From IMG/VR virus record IMGVR_UViG_3300043449_001668, positions 1 to 36,557 of that record: a stretch of 36,557 nt of DNA; one strand, written 5' to 3'. Positions 31,368 through 36,557 of this stretch are shown in pieces; position 1 is the first letter of the stretch, and every line of letters begins with the position of its first letter. The DNA comes from a virus. The notes beneath the pieces are model-generated. The model ran no database searches. It was given only the letters and a program-made list of their open reading frames with translations, and was not told the origin of the DNA. A program made the position numbers and the translations under genes.

Positions 31368-33598
31368 ATTTCGTTGACTTCATCGCAGGACTGGCCCCTG
31401 ATGGGGAAACCGCCCTCTTCGTGCAGCAAAAACTCATCGGTGGCAACTACGCCGATGGCAAACCCAAGGCGACGTGGCCCGCCTATCTCAAACCCAAAGG
31501 CAAGGGCGCGTGGTTTGGCAACACGGGTAGCTTCATCATCGACCGCTTCAAAGACGGCGTGCCAAGCGCCAGCAAAGTCAACTGCGAGTATGTGCTTGTG
31601 ATGATGCTGGACGATATCGGCACCAAAGCCAAAGAGCCACCGCTCGCGCCAACGTGGAAGATCGAAACGTCGCCGGGTAACTTCCAGTGGGGCTACGCCT
31701 TCTCTGAGCAGCCCACGAAGGCCGCTTTCGTCGCCGCCATGAGCGCCATCGCCGAGGCAGGCTATACCGATCCCGGCGCAAGCAACGCCGTGCGAAATTT
31801 TCGTCTGCCCGATTCCGTGAACCATAAACCGGGCATGAATGGCTTTAAGGCCGTGCTCGTGCATTTTGACCCGAAGGTCGAATACACGCTGGAGGAAATC
31901 TGCGAGGCCCTGGGCGTGACGCCGCACGCCGAGCAGTCCGACGTGCTGCGCCCGATTCGCATGGATGACACGGGCCAGGACGACGTGATGACATGGCTGT
32001 CCTCTCAAAACTTGCTTCTCTCGCGTCCGAATCACGAAGGCTGGGCGGGCGTCGTGTGTCCCAACAGCGCAAACCATACCGACGGCAACGTCGAGGCGCG
32101 CTACATGCCCCTGAACCGGGCCTTCTGCTGTTATCACGGCCACTGCACGCACCTGGACTCGAACGTGTTCCTCCAGTGGGTCGCCGACAACGGCGGCCCC
32201 AAGCACACGCCCGGACTGCGCGAGGACGTGCTGGCCACGGCGATGGATGCGGCCCTGTCAAAACTCACGCCCACGAGCGAATACCCAAACGAAGCGGCTA
32301 TCGTCGTCGCGGAAATTGAGCGCAAGGAAGCCGCGCGCCTGGAAAAAGAGGAGTGGTGGGATCGCTTTGCGTACATCCAGGAGGACGACGCCTACTTCGA
32401 CATGCAGGACCGCCGTGAGCTGTCGCGTAGCACGTTCAACGCCCTCTTTCGCCATATCGGCTGCAAGTCCATTCACAACGGCCGCAAGATCGAACCCGCC
32501 GTGTCCTATGACGAGAACCGTCAGGCCAAAGGCGCAAAGGCCCTCGTGGGGATCACCTACGCCGCCGGCCAGGGCGAGATCGTGCAGCGTCAGGGGCACG
32601 AATACGGCAACCGCTGGCGCAACGCCCGCCCGCAACCCGTGCCGGGCGATGTGTCGATCTGGCTGCGTCACGTCGAGCGCCTTATACCGATTGAGTTTGA
32701 AAGAGAGCATCTTTTAAATGCTTTAGCGCATAAGGTGCAGTTCCCTGGCCATAAGATCAATCACGCTATCCTCATGGGCGGCAACCCCGGTTGCGGCAAG
32801 GACACGCTCTTTGCGCCCTTCTTCTGGGCCATCGGCGGGGCCTCTAAGACCAATTGTTCCCTCGTGAAGAACGAGGACATTACTTCGCAGTGGGGCTATT
32901 CCCTGGAATGCGAGGTGATGGAGATCGCCGAGCTTCGACAAACCGAGGCCAAAGACCGCCGGGCGCTGGAAAATCAGCTCAAGCCCATCATCGCCGCGCC
33001 CCCGGAGCTTTTGCCTGTCAACCGTAAGGGCCTGCACCCGTATATGGCCCTGAACCGCGTCTTCGTCGTCGCATTCTCCAACGAGCGCGCCGCGATCACC
33101 ATCCCGTCCGAAGATCGCCGCTGGTTTTGCCTGTGGGCGGACTTGCCGCGCCTGCCGGAAGAGGACGCCGTGGCCCTATGGAACTGGTATCTGCACCGTG
33201 GCGGCTTTGCGGCCGTGGCGGCGTATCTGCACACCCGTGACGTGTCCGCCTGGAACCCGACCGCACCGCCGCCTATGACTGAAGCGAAGGCCATCATGGT
33301 CGAGCACGGGATGAGCACAGCCGAATCGACGCTTGTAGACATGATGCAGCGCCGTGTAGGGGACTTTGCAGCGGGTGTGATCGGGGCCCCCTTCCATGCA
33401 CTTTGCGACCGGGCGCAGGCGCATATGCCCGCTGGCGTGAAGGTGCCCCAGGCCGCGCTATTTCACGCCCTGAAGGAAGCGGGCTGGGTTGACCGTGGCC
33501 GGATCAAGTCGCGGGAATACATGAACAAAAAGCAGGTGTTCTGCGCTCCCGACATGGCAGAGAAATCCGATTCTGAACTTCGGAGGATCGTCGCGTGA
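31364..33598 (+). CDS. Primase-helicase (AEP-like primase with SF3/D5 helicase)
   Basis: A 744-residue replication protein starting at ATG 31364, overlapping the polymerase stop. The N-terminus shows archaeo-eukaryotic primase traits: VMMLDDIG (D83, D84), GNFQWGY (105-111) and VRNFRLPDSVN (143-153). A zinc-like cluster follows (C232 to C261: CPNSANH, then CCYHGHC). The C-terminal half has Walker A GNPGCGKDT (473-481), the acidic VMEIAEL region (518-524) and FSNE (571-574), typical of SF3/D5 helicases. It likely opens DNA at the origin and primes synthesis. Confidence 0.88.
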   Translation: MNFVDFIAGLAPDGETALFVQQKLIGGNYADGKPKATWPAYLKPKGKGAWFGNTGSFIIDRFKDGVPSASKVNCEYVLVMMLDDIGTKAKEPPLAPTWKIETSPGNFQWGYAFSEQPTKAAFVAAMSAIAEAGYTDPGASNAVRNFRLPDSVNHKPGMNGFKAVLVHFDPKVEYTLEEICEALGVTPHAEQSDVLRPIRMDDTGQDDVMTWLSSQNLLLSRPNHEGWAGVVCPNSANHTDGNVEARYMPLNRAFCCYHGHCTHLDSNVFLQWVADNGGPKHTPGLREDVLATAMDAALSKLTPTSEYPNEAAIVVAEIERKEAARLEKEEWWDRFAYIQEDDAYFDMQDRRELSRSTFNALFRHIGCKSIHNGRKIEPAVSYDENRQAKGAKALVGITYAAGQGEIVQRQGHEYGNRWRNARPQPVPGDVSIWLRHVERLIPIEFEREHLLNALAHKVQFPGHKINHAILMGGNPGCGKDTLFAPFFWAIGGASKTNCSLVKNEDITSQWGYSLECEVMEIAELRQTEAKDRRALENQLKPIIAAPPELLPVNRKGLHPYMALNRVFVVAFSNERAAITIPSEDRRWFCLWADLPRLPEEDAVALWNWYLHRGGFAAVAAYLHTRDVSAWNPTAPPPMTEAKAIMVEHGMSTAESTLVDMMQRRVGDFAAGVIGAPFHALCDRAQAHMPAGVKVPQAALFHALKEAGWVDRGRIKSREYMNKKQVFCAPDMAEKSDSELRRIVA

Positions 33599-33831
33599 TC
33601 CGTTTCCCGACTGTCAAGGAATCCGAGGCCGAGGTGCTTCGGATCGTGGGTAATGGCAACATGTCTGCCGGGCTGCGCGAAGTGATCGAAATCTATCGCC
33701 AGCTATGGGAGATAGGCTACCGTCCGACCGTGCCTTTGAAGTTCTTCATCCGGCAGTGGGCAAAGAAAAAGCCCCCGGTGAAGGGGGCTAAAAGATGGTC
33801 AACTGTGCCGCCCGAGTATAACCCGAAGTAG
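33595..33831 (+). CDS. Small protein at the end of the replication operon
   Basis: A 78-residue protein starting at GTG 33595, overlapping the primase stop (GTGA). EAEVLRIVGNGNMSAGLREV then IEIYRQLWEIGYRPTVP is helical, with a basic C-terminus (KFFIRQWAKKKPPVKGAKRW). Its coding sequence contains a hairpin that acts as a terminator for the opposing leftward operon. No family recognised. Confidence 0.65.
   Translation: MIRFPTVKESEAEVLRIVGNGNMSAGLREVIEIYRQLWEIGYRPTVPLKFFIRQWAKKKPPVKGAKRWSTVPPEYNPK
33765..33789 (-). terminator. Leftward terminator inside the 33595 gene
   Basis: On the minus strand AGCCCCC-TTCACC-GGGGGCT is a perfect seven-pair stem followed by TTTTT (33766-33770). It lies downstream of the leftward operon ending at 33852 and stops it before it runs into the replication genes. 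It is inside an opposite-strand coding region, so one sequence serves two uses. Confidence 0.85.
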
Positions 33832-33851
33832 GAAGGCGAGTAAAGCGTAAG

Positions 33852-34124
33852 TCATTTAAGCGCTGCCTCCACAATCTCCTGTATATCCATGCATTGGTAT
33901 ACTGCGTACTCTTTCGGGCCTACTTGAGCTTGCATAGCATGCAGGCGAATCCGGTGTAAAGCCTCCCATGTCTTATCCGGCGCTTCTAAGCGCTTACGCA
34001 GCGCGTGAATTACAGGCTCTAATCGTCGGGTTCGATCCGCATACCCTTTGGCTTCTAACTCAAGCGCCGTTAGGGCATCTAGTACAAGCTTTCGGTCGGG
34101 GTTCATTTCGAGCGCGTAATTCAT
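33852..34124 (-). CDS. Small helical protein, last gene of right leftward operon
   Basis: A 90-residue helical protein (MNYALEMNPDRKLVLDALTA; EAKGYADRTRRLEPVIHALR). ATG 34124 overlaps the upstream stop. The C-terminal GPKEYAVYQCMDIQEIVEAA is a second helix. No motif is recognised. It is followed by the terminator at 33765-33789. Confidence 0.62.
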   Translation of the reverse strand: MNYALEMNPDRKLVLDALTALELEAKGYADRTRRLEPVIHALRKRLEAPDKTWEALHRIRLHAMQAQVGPKEYAVYQCMDIQEIVEAALK

Positions 34125-34324
34125 AAGTTACAAGCCCTCCCGACTGCTGCCTCCAAGCGCAGCAGTTGCGCGTCGCCGAGCATCTCGTAGATTTCAACCC
34201 CGCCTACCTTGGCAGACAGGATGATCACGAAAGGATCCACGCCCGGACTGGTCATTGTGGGCGGTTCGCCTTCGTCGATGTCGACCTCGACGTCAATATC
34301 AAAGCCCCAGGGTCGGACGATCAT
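34121..34324 (-). CDS. Small acidic beta protein
   Basis: A 67-residue acidic protein (MIVRPWGFDIDVEVDIDEGE) with alternating beta residues and an ending YEMLGDAQLLRLEAAVGRAC. Both ends overlap neighbours by four bases. Acidic small proteins in early operons sometimes mimic DNA or bind host proteins, but there is no specific evidence here. Confidence 0.62.
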   Translation of the reverse strand: MIVRPWGFDIDVEVDIDEGEPPTMTSPGVDPFVIILSAKVGGVEIYEMLGDAQLLRLEAAVGRACNL

Positions 34325-34647
34325 GCGGCCTCCTGCACGACTTCAGGACTTGACGGATCGAGCATGGGCGCTGCGCGGTTGGCAAACGAATACTCAACCG
34401 AAGCCAAGCTCAGGCGCTTATCGTTGAGCGCTTCATACTGGCGCAGATATTCGCCGGTAGTCATACCGGGCATAAAAGCCGGGTAATCGCGGATCGAGCT
34501 ATTGTAGTTGCGGTGGCCCTTAGGCCGGGGCAGCTTAGGGCCTTTCAACCCCTTAGATTTATCAATTTTCGCAAGTAAATCATGGATGCCCTGCGCCTTT
34601 TCAGGGCTTACATTGAATCGGGCGCGGTTGTGAGTAATGGTAATCAT
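34321..34647 (-). CDS. Small basic hypothetical protein
   Basis: A 108-residue protein (MITITHNRARFNVSPEKAQG). The middle is strongly basic (KSKGLKGPKLPRPKGHRNYN), then comes MPGMTTGEYLRQYEALNDKR. It overlaps both neighbours (ATGA junctions). The sequence suggests nucleic acid binding by charge only. Confidence 0.62.
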   Translation of the reverse strand: MITITHNRARFNVSPEKAQGIHDLLAKIDKSKGLKGPKLPRPKGHRNYNSSIRDYPAFMPGMTTGEYLRQYEALNDKRLSLASVEYSFANRAAPMLDPSSPEVVQEAA

Positions 34648-34811
34648 TTTTGCGTTTCCTCAATTGATTCGATTTCCCATAGGGCATCGTTAATATAATG
34701 GTTGGATTCAACTTCTTTCCAGGCTTTCGCATCCGCCTCTTCTTGCGTCTCTGCTTCCACCGTTACCGTGATGTAACTGGTGCGGCGATACTCAACTTCA
34801 TAGGTTTTCAT
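34644..34811 (-). CDS. Very small acidic protein
   Basis: A 55-residue protein (MKTYEVEYRRTSYITVTVEA), with a beta hairpin followed by an acidic helix (ETQEEADAKAWKEVESNHYI). It resembles small phage proteins with the TYEVEYRRTSYITVTVEAET start, as I recall. Start at ATG 34811 overlaps the upstream stop, and its own stop overlaps the next start. Confidence 0.65.
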   Translation of the reverse strand: MKTYEVEYRRTSYITVTVEAETQEEADAKAWKEVESNHYINDALWEIESIEETQK

Positions 34812-35065
34812 GCTGTCTGCTCCTCTTTCATGTGCTTTGCAATTTCGTACCAGTTGACATCGGACAGGAATGCCAAGGCGTAATCGCGCCCCAGGCCCTC
34901 TTGCGTGGTGTCTTCAATCAGTTCTTCTGCGTAAGCTTTCAGGTCGTGCCCTAGATCGTAAGCCTCCTGCTCATAGTCGAACCAGTCCGGCCCGCCGTCG
35001 AAGATTTCAAGATTAACGCGCCAGGTGGCATAGTTGGTCCAGCCGTTGTATGTGGTGTCGGTCAT
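34808..35065 (-). CDS. Small conserved phage protein (NGWTNYATW motif)
   Basis: An 85-residue acidic protein. TYNGWTNYATWRVNLEIFDG is a motif I recall from many unrelated phages and plasmids. The rest is helical (DLGHDLKAYAEELIEDTTQE) with a final NWYEIAKHM. The family has no established role. It starts at ATG 35065 and overlaps the next gene by four bases. Confidence 0.75.
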   Translation of the reverse strand: MTDTTYNGWTNYATWRVNLEIFDGGPDWFDYEQEAYDLGHDLKAYAEELIEDTTQEGLGRDYALAFLSDVNWYEIAKHMKEEQTA

Positions 35066-35068
35066 GGT

Positions 35069-35236
35069 TTAGCCTTTCTGTGAGGGATTGAAACGAGGCG
35101 CGCGGTGCGACAGGGCGAAGTGTGCATGCGGCTCATCAGCGCGGAACAGGTCTAGCCACTGCTGGGCGGTGTCGGGCGAACAGGCGCGCTCCATGCGCCA
35201 GTACCCGGTAATGGGGTTGAATCGCCAGAGGTTCAT
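35069..35236 (-). CDS. Small aromatic-rich protein
   Basis: A 55-residue protein (MNLWRFNPITGYWRMERACS), rich in Trp and Phe, with DTAQQWLDLFRADEPHAHFA as a helix. ATG 35236 is supported by GGAG upstream and by overlap with the tiny membrane gene. The pattern NPITGYWRMER suggests a small beta hairpin. Function unknown. Confidence 0.62.
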   Translation of the reverse strand: MNLWRFNPITGYWRMERACSPDTAQQWLDLFRADEPHAHFALSHRAPRFNPSQKG

Positions 35237-35307
35237 GGTTTCATGCTCCAGAAGTACAGGACGAAGGGAAGGGACAGGATGGCCGAGATGATCAGGGCGT
35301 CGCGCAT
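35233..35307 (-). CDS. Tiny membrane peptide
   Basis: A 24-residue peptide (MRDALIISAILSLPFVLYFW) that is nearly all one membrane helix. GGGAG precedes the ATG at 35307, and the stop overlaps the next start (ATGA at 35233-35236). It is too short for routine calling; ribosome site and overlap are the support. Confidence 0.5.
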   Translation of the reverse strand: MRDALIISAILSLPFVLYFWSMKP

Positions 35308-35310
35308 GGC

Positions 35311-35511
35311 TTAGGCTCCCTTCACGTTTTGTTTCGCGAGGTCGTACATTGACCAGCAATCACGGCCCGACCAGTGGTTGAGGTCGTCAGGGTCAGCGAC
35401 AAGGTGCGCAACTTCGCGCAGCACATAGAAGTTAAGCCGGTCATCTTCGGCGCGGGGGAATTGGTATTGGAGCCACTTCTCGAAAAAGCTCATGTATTCG
35501 GCGTGGGTCAT
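35311..35511 (-). CDS. Small hypothetical protein
   Basis: A 66-residue protein (MTHAEYMSFFEKWLQYQFPR) with a helical N-terminus and DRLNFYVLREVAHLVADPDD. ATG 35511 is preferred because AAGGA lies ten bases upstream; GTG 35529, overlapping the previous stop, is an alternative. No motif is recognised. Confidence 0.6.
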   Translation of the reverse strand: MTHAEYMSFFEKWLQYQFPRAEDDRLNFYVLREVAHLVADPDDLNHWSGRDCWSMYDLAKQNVKGA

Positions 35512-35525
35512 GGTGCGGGTTTCCT

Positions 35526-35702
35526 TCACTTGTTTGCCGTCAGGGTGTCGAACTGGGCGAGCGCTTGCGCCACGAAATCGGCCGCGCCTTCATCGTTCAG
35601 AAAATCGATCACGTTGTCGCGGTGATCGGCCACGGCGTCAGTGTCGAGCGCCACGTCAGCGCTGCGGCGGGCGAAATCTAGGGCTTGTTGCAAGGTCAGC
35701 AT
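35526..35702 (-). CDS. First gene of the right leftward operon
   Basis: A 58-residue acidic helical protein (MLTLQQALDFARRSADVALD; NVIDFLNDEGAADFVAQALA). ATG 35702 is chosen because AGGAG at 35710-35714 lies seven bases upstream; the ATG two codons earlier sits too close to it. It follows the iteron region, and TGTGGTCA-type sites cover its leader, so it is probably early and autoregulated or origin-linked. Confidence 0.65.
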   Translation of the reverse strand: MLTLQQALDFARRSADVALDTDAVADHRDNVIDFLNDEGAADFVAQALAQFDTLTANK

Positions 35703-35764
35703 GGTCATTCTCCTGTAGGTTACTGTGACCACAATCAGCGGTTTTTGCTGCTGCGGTGACCACA

Positions 35765-35792
35765 AGTGTAAAGGATTCTGTAATGCTGTCTG
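35765..35792 (-). promoter_or_regulatory. Predicted leftward promoter of the right operon
   Basis: On the minus strand CAGACA (35787-35792), a 16-base spacer and TACACT (35765-35770) form a moderate sigma-70 promoter. The start would fall near 35758, on top of the TGACCACA at 35757-35764, so the octamer-binding protein could regulate it. Confidence 0.45.
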
Positions 35793-35941
35793 TCACCTAC
35801 GCGACAGTAAATCTAGGTGCTTTCCCGAGTGTGGTCATTGTGGGTCATTGTGTGGTCATGTTTTTGTAAGAGATGATTTGGCAAATCGGCCGGAGAGCGA
35901 GCACTGGCGCGGGTGTCGCAACTTGTGGTCATGTGGTCATG

Positions 35942-35977
35942 TGTTTATTCTTAGAGAAATAAAAATATAATATATAG
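35942..35977. other. AT-rich segment between convergent iterons
   Basis: A run of about 36 bases that is over 85% A+T, including TATAATATATA (35966-35976). It lies between the plus-oriented iterons ending at 35939 and the minus-oriented ones starting at 36022. It could be a duplex-unwinding element of an origin. TATAAT here is also a possible -10, but no good -35 accompanies it. Confidence 0.55.
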
Positions 35978-36181
35978 GAGCGCCGCAACGCCGCGACGTT
36001 CTGGCGCCAACTCCAACTCGATGACCACACGACCACAGTGACCACACGTTGTTTTTGCGCCACGCGCTAGATCGCGTCAAATGGGCTTGTAAGGCGATTC
36101 TTTGCGGATGGCCACCTTGGTATGGACCGACGCTCGATCGCAGCGCCTGCGCGTTTTCAGGCACTAAAGTACTACGCATAT

Positions 36182-36239
36182 TGAACGCAGTTGATATGAC
36201 GTTCAGCAATATGGTTTGCCTACGTATGCGGGTACGTAG
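36182..36239. repeat. Two inverted repeats in the control region
   Basis: TGAACG (36182-36187) is inverted as CGTTCA (36200-36205). CTACGTA (36220-36226) is inverted as TACGTAG (36233-36239) with a six-base gap. Neither has a T-run, so they are operator or structural candidates rather than terminators. Confidence 0.6.
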
Positions 36240-36247
36240 TTGGGTAA

Positions 36248-36348
36248 TGCGAATCATTCTCGTTTACGGGTATGGGCAGAAAGGTCCGCCCGCCTTTCAC
36301 CCCTGCGCTGATCGCCTCCAGGCTAAACGTAAATGAGAATCATTCGCA
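36248..36348. promoter_or_regulatory. Pair of Fur-box-like sites in inverted arrangement
   Basis: The arms 36248-36268 and 36328-36348 are reverse complements at 19 of 21 positions. The right arm contains AATGAGAATCATT, a perfect inverted repeat around GAA, and TGAGAATCATTCGCA matches the 15-base Fur consensus (TGATAATCATTATCA) at 12 positions. The left arm has AATGCGAATCATT. Between them lies a smaller hairpin GAAAGG/CCTTTC. Host Fur binding is plausible. Confidence 0.5.
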
Positions 36349-36405
36349 TCTGGTGGATGCTTGTCTATCAATCCCGCCAGCCTGATCGCTTTTGCCTATC
36401 AGTTA

Positions 36406-36417
36406 GTGTGCGCTCAC
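36406..36417. promoter_or_regulatory. Half-palindromic operator-like site
   Basis: GTGTGCGCTCAC here resembles the perfect palindrome GTGAGCACTCAC at 17-28 (also 36447-36458), at 10 of 12 positions, 41 bases apart on the circular map. CTATCA at 36365 and 36396, and TGATAG at 46 and 77, add a second repeated motif in the same stretch. They may be regulator sites for the structural operon or part of a packaging signal. Confidence 0.35.
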
Positions 36418-36430
36418 TTCATGGCCATGT

Positions 36431-36557
36431 GCCCCAGGCTTCTGATGTGAGCACTCACTCATCTAGCCTGGATGCTGATAGCTTGCAGCTATAGACTTTG
36501 GCTTGTTGATAGGGGGGAGGGGGTCTGGCTGGCGCTGTAAATTTGACGGACCCTCCT
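36431..36557. repeat. Right copy of 127-bp exact terminal repeat
   Basis: Identical to 1-127. It joins the control region at the right end to the terminase operon at the left end, so the two gene-free stretches are continuous on the circular map. Confidence 0.95.

Larger units (their letters stand above)
35726..36046. repeat. TGTGGTCA iteron array
   Basis: The octamer TGTGGTCA or its complement occurs exactly at 35726, 35757, 35830, 35851, 35924, 35932, 36022 and 36039, with close variants at 35839 and 36030. Orientation is minus, minus, then plus up to 35939, then minus after an AT-rich gap. Spacing is close to helical turns (10-11 bases) in the 35830 group and 8-9 bases in the other two. 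This arrangement resembles iteron origins or repressor arrays. Confidence 0.8.
35703..36430. other. Gene-free control region
   Basis: About 730 bases without a convincing gene. It holds octamer repeats, an AT-rich core, a leftward promoter candidate, two hairpins and two Fur-box-like sites, all listed separately. Open frames here lack ribosome sites and run through the repeats. With 1-185 it makes a gene-free zone of about 900 bases on the circular map, the likely origin and regulatory hub. Confidence 0.75.

Noticed and set aside
35937-36336. Open frames of about 95-106 codons within the control region
   Set aside because: No Shine-Dalgarno site, odd composition, and they run through the octamer repeats and inverted repeats.
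1-36557. Temperate lifestyle (integrase, attachment site, CI-like repressor)
   Set aside because: No recombinase motif or lysogeny cassette is seen; the only regulator-like gene is the NrdR-like protein in an early-type operon.
1-36557. tRNA genes or CRISPR arrays
   Set aside because: No cloverleaf with a TTCRA loop was noticed by eye, and no regularly spaced repeats of CRISPR size exist; the octamers are too short and irregular.

Overview
The window looks like one complete genome of a small lytic tailed phage. Positions 1-127 recur exactly at 36431-36557, so the true unit is a circular map or circularly assembled contig of about 36,430 bp. Portal, large terminase, scaffold, capsid, two short-tail tube or nozzle candidates and three long internal virion proteins are present. 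No tape-measure or tail-sheath gene is seen, so a podovirus is the best fit. I found no integrase, lysogeny repressor, phage RNA polymerase, tRNA or CRISPR array. The lysis genes suit a Gram-negative host. Fur-box-like sites of the Burkholderiales type hint at a betaproteobacterium, but the host is inference.

Layout. (1) 186-21096, rightward: packaging (small terminase-like, TerL, portal), a run of tail-fibre genes starting with a collagen-like fibre, small membrane proteins, scaffold, capsid, a small decoration-like protein between two terminators, tail tube candidates, a receptor-binding fibre, a cupin and three ejection-type proteins. (2) 21098-22706, rightward: membrane protein, holin, GH108-type endolysin. 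(3) 27023 back to 22626, leftward: VRR-NUC nuclease, SNF2 helicase, then about a dozen small genes mostly joined by ATGA/GTGA overlaps, including an NrdR-like zinc-ribbon regulator. (4) 27107-33831, rightward: Cas4/RecB-like nuclease, SSB-like protein, HNH homing endonuclease, family A DNA polymerase, primase-helicase and a small unknown. (5) 35702 back to 33852, leftward: nine small unknown genes ending in a terminator embedded in an opposing gene. (6) 35703-36430 plus 1-185: a gene-free control region with octamer iterons around an AT-rich core, Fur-box-like sites and several inverted repeats.

The standout finding is a split major capsid gene. A 22-codon first exon (11195-11260) is separated from the rest (11852-12760) by a 591-nt intron with group I features that carries a LAGLIDADG endonuclease gene. 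The splice sites are supported by the protein frame, a P1 helix with the U-G wobble, and a contiguous P10 helix. Unspliced RNA would give only a 24-residue peptide, so capsid production should depend on splicing.

How the parts work together. A compact divergent promoter region at 27031-27081 appears to drive the two replication and recombination operons in opposite directions. The small leftward operon at the right end is probably early and controlled from the iteron region. The long structural operon is attenuated after the capsid gene by two terminators sharing one loop sequence. All functional names come from motifs and remembered families; no database search was run.
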